Shown in pieces: positions 53,224 to 64,000 of a stretch of DNA of 64,000 bases. The translations under genes were made by a program, and so were the position numbers. Origin of the DNA: Pristionchus mayeri. Taxonomy: Eukaryota; Nematoda; Chromadorea; Rhabditida; Neodiplogasteridae. The DNA lies in assembly GCA_036245805.1 (NCBI GenBank), contig BTRK01000003.1, positions 14,982,464 through 15,046,463 of the forward strand. The letters are read 5' to 3'. Within the stretch, counting starts at the first letter, position 1. Each line of letters opens with the position of its first letter. The notes under the pieces were generated by a model. The model saw only the letters and a program-made list of their open reading frames with translations, ran no database searches and was not told where the DNA came from.

Positions 53224-54250
53224 CCCGCCGTTTAAGGGATTTGAATATTTTCAAATCTTCGAAGTCGCGGGAACCGGAAGTGGAGGGGAACTAGGCAGTT
53301 ATCAGTGGTTGAAGTAGACGGACGAGAGGCGAAGGGCGAGGGAGTAGGGGGATGCGAAAAGAGGGGCGGAGCTTGGTTCTTTGGCATGTGTGGAGGGCCC
53401 CGGCAAGTGTTGCTCTATGTTGCCGCCGAGTATGGACCCTGGGGGGAATGCGGCTAGAGAGTGCTCGAAATTGAGAGAGAGCAGACAGTCAGAGACAGGC
53501 GAGAGAGCAGGGAAGAACCAGAGCGTGCTGCAGGGTTGATGCGTCATTATCACGACAGGGGAGGGAGTGGGAAGAGGAGAGAGAGCGCAGACGGTTAGAG
53601 AAGGTGAGAGAGTGCGGGAAATGAGGAGAGCGGGTGTGAGGCGTAAGTCATAAATTGCGGGAGATTTTGTTTACTTTTGCGCCGCGTCATAAGCTATCTG
53701 CATGGGCTATTTATCTGGAACGATTTGGGAATACGACTTCGAAAACCAATTTTCCTCGTGGGAAATAGTATAAAAACAAGCAACAAAGTCCCTGAATCAT
53801 CCAACTAAATCCTTCTTTATGCCTATACTACTACCTCGTTTCAGTGAGTAATAGTTTGCCTCACTGTGAGGTCTCTGGCACATCAAAGGAAGGAAGCGAG
53901 AGAGAGCACGAAATAGAGGGATCGCAGAGGGTCAGAGAAAGCGAGAGAGTGCGCGAAACGGGGAGAGTGATGATTTCTGTTGTTTTTCCGAGGGCCCTGT
54001 TTGCGTAAATCCACTACAGCCGCCTAGTGGTATAGGCTGATTGGGGTTCGAGATGAGGAGAGGGAGAAATGGTGGTGAGAAGAGTGGCTACTACAAAAGA
54101 GAGCTGCAGAAAGAGCGTAGTGGTGTTGAATTAGGTTCGCGAAAATACTACAAGCAAACGGTACGAAATATGTTTCAGAGACGACACAAAACCTGTGAAG
54201 GTTCGCCCCAGTAACAGTTTTTTGGCACTGTGGTTAAAATAAATTTACAA
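53224..54250. other. Probable promoter side of ptp-1, no gene
   Basis: This is the sequence upstream of the candidate first exon. It holds GA-rich hairpin-module fragments near 53455-53510, 53570-53630 and 53895-53965. No promoter element can be named with confidence. Confidence 0.3.
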
Positions 54251-54254
54251 GAAA

Positions 54255-55080
54255 TTTCAGACGAGAAGTGCACTTTATGTTGAGGTCGAAAACGAAAAAT
54301 GAATATTAAGTATTGATATTGCAGAAAGTGTGTGTTGTCGATATCCAAAAGTTGAAAAAAATCGATGTCGTGATAAATAATATTCCAATTGCTAATGAGA
54401 TCTCCTCGGATTCGGAATCTTCGTCGTTTTTTACACCGGGAAAAGTTCTATTTTCAAAAATCGCGAACGTGATATCGCGCTTTTTTTCACCGAAAACATG
54501 CCAGATCGCGTGTTTTTGCTCAAGATCCAACATTTTACTTTCTAATTTTGGTGTCGAAATCGCTCAGATATATATTTTCTTTCAATTTTAGATGCTTACC
54601 AACCTTTATGCACCAATTGCCATCGAAAAAAACGGGGATTTCGAAATTTTCAAAAATCCTGTTTTTCTCCAATTTTCTCAATTTTTAGGTAGCAAAACAT
54701 GATTTTCGAAAATTTTGAAATCTCCGTTTTTTCGACGGCAATTGGTGCATAAGGGTTGGTAAGCATCTAAAATTGAAAGAAAAGATATTTCTGAGCGATT
54801 TCGACAGAAAAATTAGAAAGTAAAATGTTGGATCTTGAGCAAAAACACGCGATCTGGCATGTTTTCGGTGAAAAAAAGCGCGATATCACGTTCGCGATTT
54901 TTGAAAATAGAACTTTTCCCGGTGTAGAAAACGACGTAGATTCCGAATCCGAGGAGATCTCTTTAGCAATTGGAATATTATTTTTCACGACAACGATTTT
55001 TTTCAACTTTTGGATATCGACAAAACACACTTTCTACTATATCAATACTTAATATTCTTTTTTCGTTTTCGACCTCAACA
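54255..55080. repeat. Foldback element, ~0.82 kb
   Basis: The left arm 54255-54660 and right arm about 54700-55080 are inverted copies (GGTCGAAAACGAAAAATGAA and its complement near 55060). Paired open frames of 75-92 codons on both strands translate the same repeat and are not counted as genes. Confidence 0.85.
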
Positions 55081-55179
55081 TAAAAGTTGTTCATCTCGAC
55101 ATGGCGATCACTTTTCTTTTTTTGCTTTTGTTCCTACTCAACTGTGTCGTAAGTTATGAATTTTCAAAATTTTGAAATT

Positions 55180-57385
55180 GCCAGAGCCGGCTTTTAGGCA
55201 CTTCTCAATTTCCGGCCCCACAAAATTAAATTTAAGTTACTTGACCATAGGTACATCTACCACCACGGTGGGAATCCGATTGAAGCACTTTGAACAGTTT
55301 GTCAAATGGTGGTCTCGAATTAATGCAATCTCTCAGAAGACCTCTTATATACCGTACTACTATCGTAACCAAAGCCTACAGTAATACAGTGCGCTGGGTC
55401 AGACGCTGGGTCAGATTCATGATTTCATCTGCGGATGGACGCAAAAGATCAATATCGTTCTTCTAACGTAATACTAACCTACAGTAGTCCGTGGCGCTGT
55501 GTCAGATGCTGGGTCAGATTCATTATTTCGATGGCCAATTAATAAAAACACGACGATACCATGCCCCTTTTGTAACATCTAGCGTTGGGACGGACGCTGC
55601 GTAAGAACCATGATTTTGACGGCATCAAAAGGGGATTATTTTCTAAATATTCCAATAACTCGTAACTTTAAAACATACGTAGTTGCCCACTAGTTACTAC
55701 CCTTACAATAAACTGAACGCTTTTTTGACTTGCGCTTTCGTTTCGAATGAGATTTTGATAGTATGTCCCCATCCGGAATACAAGGCCATTACACGAAAAA
55801 TATTCCAGAAATTTCCAGAAGAAAAATTTCTACGACCAAAAAATAGGTGTTGGTTGGTTTGTCCGTCCGGGTACCGTAACCTTGGTGTGGCGTTGGAGCA
55901 GATGTTGTGTCAGACTCATGATTTCATCAGAAGATCGAAGGAAAACATAAATACCGTATTCCTACAGTAACCGAAAGCTACAGTAATCCGTAGCCATGGG
56001 TCAGGCGCTGGGTCAGATTTATGATTTCGTCGGAGGATGGATGGATGGAAATCATCAATATCGTTCTTCTAACGTAACACGAATCTATTGTAGTCCGTGT
56101 CGCTGTGTCAGATGATGGGTCAGGTTCATGATTTCGATGGTCAATTTATGAAAAAAGTCGATACCATGCTTCTTTTGCAAAACCTAGCGTTGGGACGGAC
56201 GCGGCGTGAAAACCATGATTTTGATGGCATCAATATGGGATTATTTTTTATATTCATATAACTTTTAAGCGTAGTTGCCCACTAGTTGCAACATTTACTA
56301 TAAACTGAAAGCTTTTTGTGTCTGGCACTTTCGATTCGGATAGCATTTTGATAGTTTCTGTGCAATCGAAATACAAGGTCATTACACTAAAAAGATTTCC
56401 GAAATTTCCAGAAGAAAATTTTTACGACCAAAAATAGAGTGTGTCATGTCCGTCCGTGTACCGTAACCCGGAGTGGCGTTGGGTCAGATCGTGTGTCAGA
56501 CTCATGATTTCATCAGATGATCGTTTCAAAACACTAATACCGTACTCCTACCGTACCCGAAAGCTACCGTAATCCGTGTTCGCTGGGTCAGTCGCTGGGT
56601 CAGATTCATGATTTCGTCTGCGGATGAATGCAAAGCATCAATATTGTTATTCTACCGTAACAAGAACCTACAGTAGTCAGTGGCGCTGTGTTAGGTGCTG
56701 GGTCAGATTCATGATTTTGATGGTCAATTAATGAAAAGCGTAGATACCATGCTTTTCTGTAACCTCTAGCATTGGGACGGACGCTGCATGAGAACCATGA
56801 TTTTGCCATAATCAACAGGGATATAATTTTCTAAATATTCCGGCAACTTCTTTAAAAGAGACGTAGTTGCCCACTAGTATACCTTACAATAAACTGAACG
56901 CTTTTTTGTCAGGCGAGTTCATTTCGAACGAGATTTTGATAGTATGTCCCCATCCGGAATACAAGATCATTACACGAAAAATATTCCAGAAAATTCCAGA
57001 AGAACATTTTTTACGTCCCAAAAATAGGTGTTCGTCTGTCATTCTGTCCACAGTATACCTTGTGGCGTTGGGTCAGATGGTGTGTCAGATTCATGATTTC
57101 ATCGGAGGATGGATGGAAATCATAGATACCGTACTCCTACCGTAGCTGAATGTTACGGTAACCTGTGGCCACGGGTCAGACGCTGGGTCAGATTCATGAT
57201 TTCGTAGGAGGACGGATGCAAAACATCGAAACCATCCCCCCTTCCGTAACCTCTAGCGATGAGACGGACGCGGCGTGACAACCATGATTTTACCGACAAT
57301 TTTAGAATCAATTGGGGAATAATTTCGTAACATTCCGGGAACATCTAACTGTAAAAGAGGCGTAGTTGCCCACTAGTTTCAACTA
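55180..57385 (+). repeat. ~590-bp tandem satellite, about 3.5 units
   Basis: The phrase AGTTGCCCACTAGTT (or close variants) recurs at about 55680, 56274, 56862 and 57364, with AATAAACTGAACGCTTTTTT following in several units. Each unit contains several copies of GGGTCAGATTCATGATTTC, giving a second, shorter internal periodicity. The units have diverged by substitutions and small deletions. The open frames within are unit-periodic and not genes. Confidence 0.85.
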
Positions 57386-57619
57386 AAAAAAGGAGGAATG
57401 CGCGAATAATAACACTTTTATAGTGGAAGCCGCCGCAAGAAAGGAAGAGTCACGCAAATTGTACGAATACGTTTCACCGCGCCTTCTTTTCCGATTTGCC
57501 TTTCTTTCTTTGATAGTTGCTAGTCTGTTGTCGAAAAATATAACAAAACACCTTTTCAATCGATTTTTGCACAATAATTGCTCTAATAAGCGAGCTGATC
57601 GTTGATCTCTCAAACCGAC

Positions 57620-57843
57620 CTTCTCTTCTTCTTCTTCTTGTCGCCCAATATCTTCTTGCATAGCTTTCTCATCGCTCTCGACATAGTTGATCTTTGATCT
57701 CCCCCATAGTCGGAGACGTTAGGCGACAAGGATCGAAACGAGGCCCGATCAAAGTCCGACTGATCTTTGATCTCAGCCCGCGCCCGGAAGTCATCGTATC
57801 CGAGCAGTGCGGGCAGTGGCGGCACTAGCGCAGATCTGGTCAT
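57620..57843 (-). CDS. Candidate alternative first exon of ptp-1, or small basic protein gene
   Basis: A minus-strand frame from ATG at 57843 has strong coding character for 74 codons, beginning MTRSALVPPLPALLGYDDFR and ending in a lysine-rich run (LCKKILGDKKKKKR). It can end at an AG/GTCGGT donor after 57620 in phase 2, the same phase as the 53123 donor. It could therefore splice onto exon 2 of ptp-1 (40999) as an alternative N-terminus. Without splicing it would stop four codons later at 57610-57612. The donor has C at +3, which is weak. No family is recognised. Confidence 0.4.
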
Positions 57844-60437
57844 CGTCACTAAACACCGGAAGTTTGCGAAATCAGGCAAGAACGGACGCGAAAAATCGAG
57901 AAAAGTGCGCGGCACGCGAACAGAAATAGTCAGTCCAATGGAAATAGGGTCATAATGGTGGAGAAAAGTGCGCGGCACAGCGCAATCCTCAAGTACTCGG
58001 TAAATTAGCGCCTCCGAAAAGGGGGTTAGAGATCGGGAGGATAGGGGAGAGCACAGACAGGGAGGGGGAGTTGAGAGAGTGTGCGAAAGTGAGAGACGGC
58101 TAGCGAGATCGCGTCAAAAGCAGTGGAAAGTAGCTCAAGGTTCGCTTTCTTCGGCGCGGCGAACGTTAATTATTCAGGGTAATTGATGGGACTCTCCTCA
58201 TTTTGCACACTCTCTCGCAGGTTAGAGAAAGCGAGAAAGTATGCAAATTGGAGAGAGTCAGACGATGCCTCAGGCATGCATATGCGTGGATGAGTGAAGT
58301 CAGGAGAATTAGCTCGGCATGGCAATACAAATTACGGATGGCTCAGCAAAGTGACTCTCTTTATTCTGCACACTCTCTCGCTGGATAGATAGAGAGCGGA
58401 GAATGAAGTTATTTTTCGCCAAGCCACAGTAAATACAAATGGGAAAGGCGATCTCTGTGATTATAGCTTTTCTAATGGAAAGCAAAGCTATTTTTGACGC
58501 TAATGATAACTTATTTATCCTTGAAATGGCGATTGAAGGTTCCAGCAAATCACGAGTGATGCGTAAAGATAGATATGTGCAACTATTTTGAACGTAAATA
58601 GTGACTATTATTAGAAGGGAAGGAGGATTCCTGGGGCGCGATAAAAAAAACTGAACGAGGCCTGCTTTCGCACTTTTATCTGTTCTTTTATCAGGTAGTA
58701 CGAATGAAAGCACTATTTGTCACTAACGATCACTTTCTTGGTGAGAATAATACGAATATCGTTCCAAGAAGAGCACAATAATGACAAGATCGGAGGAGTG
58801 GAAAGTAGCAGGTGTGAAAAGTGGACAACTAACTGGCCTCCTCGGACGTGCCCTCCCTTCGCACCTAATCCTTGTTTGGCGATCAGATAGACCAGAAGGC
58901 GCGAGAGACACGCACAAATACAGTGCCTAGCACCTAATAGGGCTGATTGGTGGCTGGGAACGGCTTGTGGGCACGAACCGCACATTATGTAACGGTCTCA
59001 AGGCGCTCTGATAACTTTGACATCAACACCCAGAGGGTTCTAAAGAGTAGTTCTGGTCGTGCAAACGTTAACACCTAATAATCTTGCTGGGAAAAGCAGA
59101 AATCACTAGATCAGTCTCAATTGATGTGTAAACGTCTCCTTGACAATAATGACTAGTCAGGGACTGGAAGAGAGCGAAATAAATCCAGAATGCATAAATC
59201 ACGATCAAAGTATTGCCCAATGATATTGTGATGAGACAGGTGAGCGCCTCAGGGAGCAATTATCCCGCTCTCTTCATGTCCCATGCTCTCTCTCTCGCCT
59301 TCTCCCCCCTCTCTTCCTCACCGGCAACAGACTATGCCTAATAAAGATAGCGAAATCACGCACCAGGGTCTCTATCTCAACAGGCAACGCGGGCAGGAAG
59401 CAATAGATCATACGCAAACGGCGGGCTCCCTCCACTAGATGTTATCGGCAAAAAGGAAAACGGGCGAAAGATCAAAGGGAAACGCCGCCCTCATTACCGG
59501 ATTTGGAAGCTAATTGCGCAGTTATCGTAGGCTATTTTGGCAAATAGAGAGCATCCTTATTTGGGATATTGTTGATCTTTCAGTGGCGACAGGCGATGAC
59601 TAACGGTCATCTCGAGCGAAAGTTTGCGATATGTTTCACTAAAAGAATATCTTCAGGAGGAAAATGTAATTTCAGTTTGAAGATTGCTGGCGAAATAAAA
59701 AAAAACAATAAAATATTGACCATTGTCCTGAATTGAGTTGCTAAATCTAGGAAGTAGTACAGCGACAGTTGCAGAGAACGACGAAAGAAGCAGGAAGACG
59801 CAAGACCCTCACTCTCTCCAGAACGGCGGTGATTATAGCCAAAAACTCGAACGATCACGCATTGTTCGTCACTCTGTGCTATAGGATATGTTTCATCAAA
59901 TGAATATCTTCAGAGGAAAGTGGCGTTGTCAATGCGTCGTCGATTCGTATTGGTTGAAAAAAACAACAACAAATCTAAGCTTTGGATGCAGATTTTGCGC
60001 GAAATCTCAGCAGTAAGGAATCTCCAGGGCAAGGAACAAGACTCGAAGGAAGAAGTAGGAAGAGATGTCTCCTACTCCATTTGTCCTGATTTATTCAGGA
60101 CACTTCAGGACAGTAGGTAAACCATCAGTAGAGAATCAAAGGCTCTTACTCTTAGCATCACTATAAAGGTCCAATAAGGCGCAAGTAACTGCGAAGACGC
60201 TCTATTTACAAGAAGGGAGAGACGAAAAAAGGAGCCACAATACAACGAGACAAGGCTTGGCGCATGTGGGAAAAGGAGAGAGGAACAGGCTATACTGTGG
60301 GAGACAATCGTAGCCATTTTTGCAGTATTATTCACTCCTCCCTTTTTCTCCAGACACTGCCTAATCGGAGACGAATGAAGGCCTAGAAGGAGGGAAATGA
60401 AGAGACCGGAAAGTAGCCGTTATTAGAGATTGGTATT

Positions 60438-60587
60438 AGGGTTCCGGAATTGGGCGTAATTGGGCATCTTTTTAATCATTTTCGGATATGTTTCGTGTAC
60501 AATATATAGTATACATATATAGCGCACATGAAACATATCTGAAAATGATTCAAAAGATGCCCAATTACGCCCAATTCCGGAACCCTA
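60438..60587. mobile_element. MULE-like hairpin MITE with 9-bp target duplication
   Basis: The 150-base element is almost one perfect inverted repeat (AGGGTTCCGGAATTGGGCGT and its complement at the other end), with a short AT-rich loop. ATTGGTATT flanks it directly on both sides (60429-60437 and 60588-60596). Long terminal repeats with a 9-base duplication are typical of Mutator-like elements. The inner core matches the hairpin at 33827-33956. Confidence 0.75.
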
Positions 60588-62389
60588 ATTGGTATTGCCT
60601 ATTGTCTACGGGTAGCCGACATAACATGCTCTCTTGGGATACTAGGAAATTCTGTTTTTCTTTAAGAGTACATAATATTCTATCGGAATAATAGTGAATT
60701 AAAAGAAAACAGGGATATGTCATAGAACACAGGGAGACAACAGCTACGGATCGTTGAATCAGGCTAATTTGCTTTGGAAATAGTACGAGATAGGGATGGC
60801 TTCGTAGGAAACGACACTTTTAATTCTGCGCTGTTTTTCGCTGGTTAGACAGGTGAGAGAGCACGCAGATTGAGGAGAGTCGTCTCTAACCAAACCATCC
60901 CTAGTACGAAATCCGACGCCTTCTTCGCTCCTCTTTAGGGGGTCTAATAAGTGGCACAGAGACTAAAGACACCCTCCTATGATCTCTATAACACAGAGAT
61001 AGAGCACGGGAAATTGAGAGAGTTAGAGAGAAACGAGAGATTATGGGAAATGAATAGAGTCAGAGAGAGCTAACAAGACGCGACACATACTTTGACATGC
61101 GATATCTTGCTAAATCTCTCTTCTTCCCTGTCGTGCTTATGAGTGAAGACTCTCTCACTTTCCCATGCTCTCTAACTGGTTAGAGAAGTAGAGAGAGTGT
61201 GTGGAATCGAGAGGGTCAGAGACTCTCACGAAGTCAAGTCGCTGATCGCTCTGAGCGATAGTAAGAGAGACTGGGAAGCCAGCGGAAATTATTATCCCAA
61301 ATATTTGTTAATCGAGCAAAGTTTGATTAAAATTGTAATGCAGATCTGCAAGGCCAGAATAAGAAGCAAAGAAACCAAATATCGTAAATATTGCTTATTT
61401 CATGAAGAAAAATGAAGAAGAAGAAGCAGAGGAACTCCCGGCATGCAAAATCTAATAAGAGTGAGCGAAGAGAGGAGATGGAGCGTCGTATTCTAGAGCG
61501 ATTTATGGCATTTTTTAAGGAAATTGCCTAGAATGGAGATATGGAGGAGAGAGAGAGAGAGAGAGAGAGATAGCGTGCGAAAATGAGAGAGTGGATTCAA
61601 GACTGAAGTGCACTAAGGAGCAAAGTGAGTCATCTGTGCTGAATGAGCGACTAATCGAGGGAGACACAGAGAGATGAGGTAATGAGGTGAAGAGAGGGGA
61701 GGGATGGGGAGAGAGAGACGAGAGAGTGTGCAAAAGTGAGAGAGCGAATGAGCGATGATATCCTATCATAAACATAGTGGGGAAAGATCGCCGCGGGGCA
61801 TTTGTGGATCACTCGGGGGAGATCGCAAAGCAAAACAAGTGAAAGGGAACGGGGAAATGGAGGATTTTGCGGAAATTGTATCAAAATACCCCTAACCTTT
61901 TGAAAATTCTTCCATTTTTCCTACGAGTGTAGAGTTGAATTTGGTAGCCCAGCACCATACGTCGCAGTGGAATTCCAATAAAACTGATTGAATCGGTAGA
62001 ACTCATGATCGAGCGGGATAATTTATGCAGAGCAGGGTGGAGCGGCAAAATAGAGATACAAAAACCGATGATATCCTACTAGAAGTATTGGAGTGTGATT
62101 GCCGTGGTAAATTTTTGAATGACTTGCAAGGGAGGAAAACAGACGAAAACACCTTAAAAATCAAAAGAGGACCCCACGAATGTTCATCATTCTACTAGAG
62201 TTAGCATCATGACTGACAGTGAGTTAATTTATGCAAAGAAGAGTGGAGCGGCATCGGGGCAAAAGAATGGCCGCTCGCTCAAGCGGGAATCTGATCTCTG
62301 CGCTCTCTCAATTTCGCCTGATCTCTAGGCTTCTATAATCTAGGATAGAGCGTGGAAAATCGAGAGGCGCAGAGAAGTCTTCCCTGACC

Positions 62390-63620
62390 ATCGCAGTGGA
62401 CAACAGAGCACGCGACAACCAGTGTGCGTCACTCGACTCATAGATATGTCTCTCCAGCGGCCTCTCACAGGCAAAATTTTTCCGAATTATTTGATAGTTA
62501 GCGGCAAAGGTGACTTCGAAATCGTTTGCTGCTCGGATTATATCATAATAGTTACTTTGTGAAACGTATTCTATCCAGTTAACGGCTACAAGTTGATAGA
62601 CAACAAGAGATGCGTCACTGGGGGATTCTTGCACTGACATCTCTCTATGGGATGATTCGACACTCAATGGGAAGAAAAAAATTATCGGCATTATAGAGGA
62701 TTATTGAATAGTTTTTTGCCATCCATGGAGTAACCACTAATTTATGGAGAGCAACATGCTGATGAATGCTTTTTGAAACATAACAGAAACTAGATTGTAA
62801 ACATATCACGCGACAACAAGTGGGCAACAAAAGATGCGTCATTGGGGGATTCACTGAGATGTCTTTTCGGTTCTAGCAGGTTAGAGTACAATGATTGGAT
62901 AGTTTTGGTATTAAGAATGCGCGTTGCACCAGAATAAAAATTCCCCGGAATGTCGTACTAATAAATGCTCCGTGAAACACAACAAGTGAGTGATTGAAAT
63001 CGACAAAGAGACTTGAAGATCGCACTGGCAAATGAGATGTGCCACTGGGGGATTCTCCCTGAGATCTCTGGCATTCTGTGAAGTGACTCGACTCTGAGGA
63101 ATCCAAAAGACCTTTTGTGTGTAAGAGAGTCCGAAATATTGGAGTGTTTGGGTAAAAAGAAAAAGTCCAATGAATCATCGATTTCCGGAACAATTTGAAA
63201 ATGGATTCTGTGTGAAACATAACTAGTACGTGAACAGAGGCGACAAAGCAATGGAATCTAAGAGAGCGATGGGCGATTCACTAGGGGATTCATCCAAACA
63301 TCTCTGGCACACCGTGGAGTGAGTCGGCTAGAAACCCCAAGAGAGCTTTTAATGGCAAGTGAGACTGAATTACTGGATGGTTTTTACTAGATGATTTTAT
63401 TGAAAAAGAAAAATACCAATGATTGATCGAGGGACTGCGTAAGACAATAATAATTGCAGTGCGAAACACATCCGGAAAAATTAAAGTTCTGAGCGGTCAG
63501 AGAGAGTAGTCAGAGAGCGTCTAAATTATTATTTTGAAATCAAAAAAAGTCAATGAAATCATTGTTTCCAGTGAGACAATGGTAATGGATGCGTCGTGAA
63601 ACATAACTGATACTGCTTTG
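62390..63620 (+). repeat. Degenerate ~220-bp tandem array
   Basis: GATGCGTCACTGGGGGATTC or variants recur near 62609, 62832, 63035 and 63268 (spacing about 205-235), each followed by a CTGAGATCTCTGGCAC-like segment and preceded by GTGAAACAYAACAAGTG. An outlying GTGAAACATAAC copy lies near 63597. There are about five units and no coding function is seen. Confidence 0.65.
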
Positions 63621-64000
63621 AGATGCGTGAGGGAGATAGGTGAGAGGAAATGGGAACTCAATGCATGGATAAGTGGAAGGGGAGGTGAAGTGCTCAATCT
63701 GCACTCTCTCACTTTCACACACTCTCTCGCCGGCTCAATTTCGGGTACTAGTAATGGATTCGAGATATCCCGGGAGTGGAATGGAGTTCTAGAGGGAGAG
63801 GTTAGGGCAATCATCGCACTATTCTCTCCAGAGAGAATTTATGCTTTCGATGATCAAAAATCGTGTGAGAAATTGAGATCAGAAATGCACTAAATGTGAA
63901 TATTTTGATGATAATACAGGAGGAATGAAAATTTCCACATAACAAGTTATCTAGTGAAATGGAAAGAGCCAGGCGATAGATTCAGTGAGAATCGAGCATT

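Larger units (their letters stand above)
57979..64000. other. Right-end region with no recognised gene
   Basis: I see no coding exon, and in particular no FERM-domain motif. CT/GA hairpin modules lie near 58191-58262, 58345-58410, 60818-60886, 61147-61215, 61700-61760 and 63690-63735. A direct repeat GATATGTTTCA with AATATCTTCAG occurs at 59626-59660 and 59885-59920. Confidence 0.45.

Noticed and set aside
54306..55052. Paired 75-92 codon frames on opposite strands
   Set aside because: Both are translations of the inverted arms of one foldback element; they mirror each other.
55683..57145. 95- and 92-codon frames resembling each other
   Set aside because: They recur with the satellite period and decay between units, so they are repeat translations, not genes.
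62390..63620. CRISPR-like array
   Set aside because: The repeats are degenerate, over 200 bp long and in a eukaryotic genome; there are no cas genes.
57979..64000. FERM-domain exons for ptp-1 on the minus strand
   Set aside because: I looked for FERM-like motifs upstream of 53223 and found none that I can support.

Overview
The window looks like a nematode chromosome segment. This is inferred from a split PTPN3/PTPN4-type phosphatase gene that matches the worm ptp-1 class, an F-box gene with introns as short as about 35 bases, a mariner element, a BEL/Pao-like LTR element and many foldback repeats. I cannot name the genus. There are no bacterial features, no CRISPR array and no tRNA or rRNA that I can recognise.

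Left third (1-19.8 kb): almost entirely repeats. In order there are a 1-kb direct duplication (1.5-3.25 kb), a small MITE-like element, and a complete but frameshifted mariner element with TIRs and TA target duplications (3539-4772). Next comes a 9-kb near-perfect palindrome (4947-14027). Each arm of it carries an LTR insertion at the same target site. The left arm keeps two LTRs with a gag-only interior, with primer-binding site and polypurine tract visible; the right arm keeps a solo LTR. The unique 0.5-kb centre may hold a tiny two-exon gene. Two further foldback elements follow (14.67-16.5 and 17.7-18.45 kb), then short tandem duplications.

Genes (19.8-57.8 kb): an F-box gene on the + strand (20502-22354) follows what looks like the 3' end of a tandem paralogue (to 20100). 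It converges on a large minus-strand gene. I assembled 21 coding exons for that gene, phase-consistent, from 53223 down to 22905 (2106 nt, 701 codons plus stop). It encodes a Ser/Gly/Pro-rich N-terminal half, one PDZ domain and one complete tyrosine phosphatase domain with all catalytic residues. It is the ptp-1 (PTPN3/PTPN4) orthologue. No FERM domain is seen in the window, so this is either a FERM-less form or the FERM exons lie beyond the window. A phase-compatible alternative first exon may lie at 57620-57843.

The ptp-1 introns hold most of the rest. The 12.1-kb first intron contains a 4-kb nest of palindromes (46681-50730), and the others contain foldbacks and hairpins. The most unusual signal is a family of short sequences built from two GGCGACGTTT-like boxes spaced about 44 nt apart. 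They sit directly at the 5' splice site of five different ptp-1 introns, and in one case make up essentially the whole 81-nt intron. That pattern is what introner-like elements would produce. Extra copies lie elsewhere in the introns, one in the opposite orientation.

Right end (53.2-64 kb): a foldback (54.25-55.08 kb), a roughly 590-bp satellite (55.18-57.39 kb), a MULE-like hairpin with a 9-bp direct repeat (60.44-60.59 kb), a degenerate roughly 220-bp tandem array (62.4-63.6 kb), and many copies of a roughly 95-bp CT/GA-rich hairpin module that occurs across the whole window.
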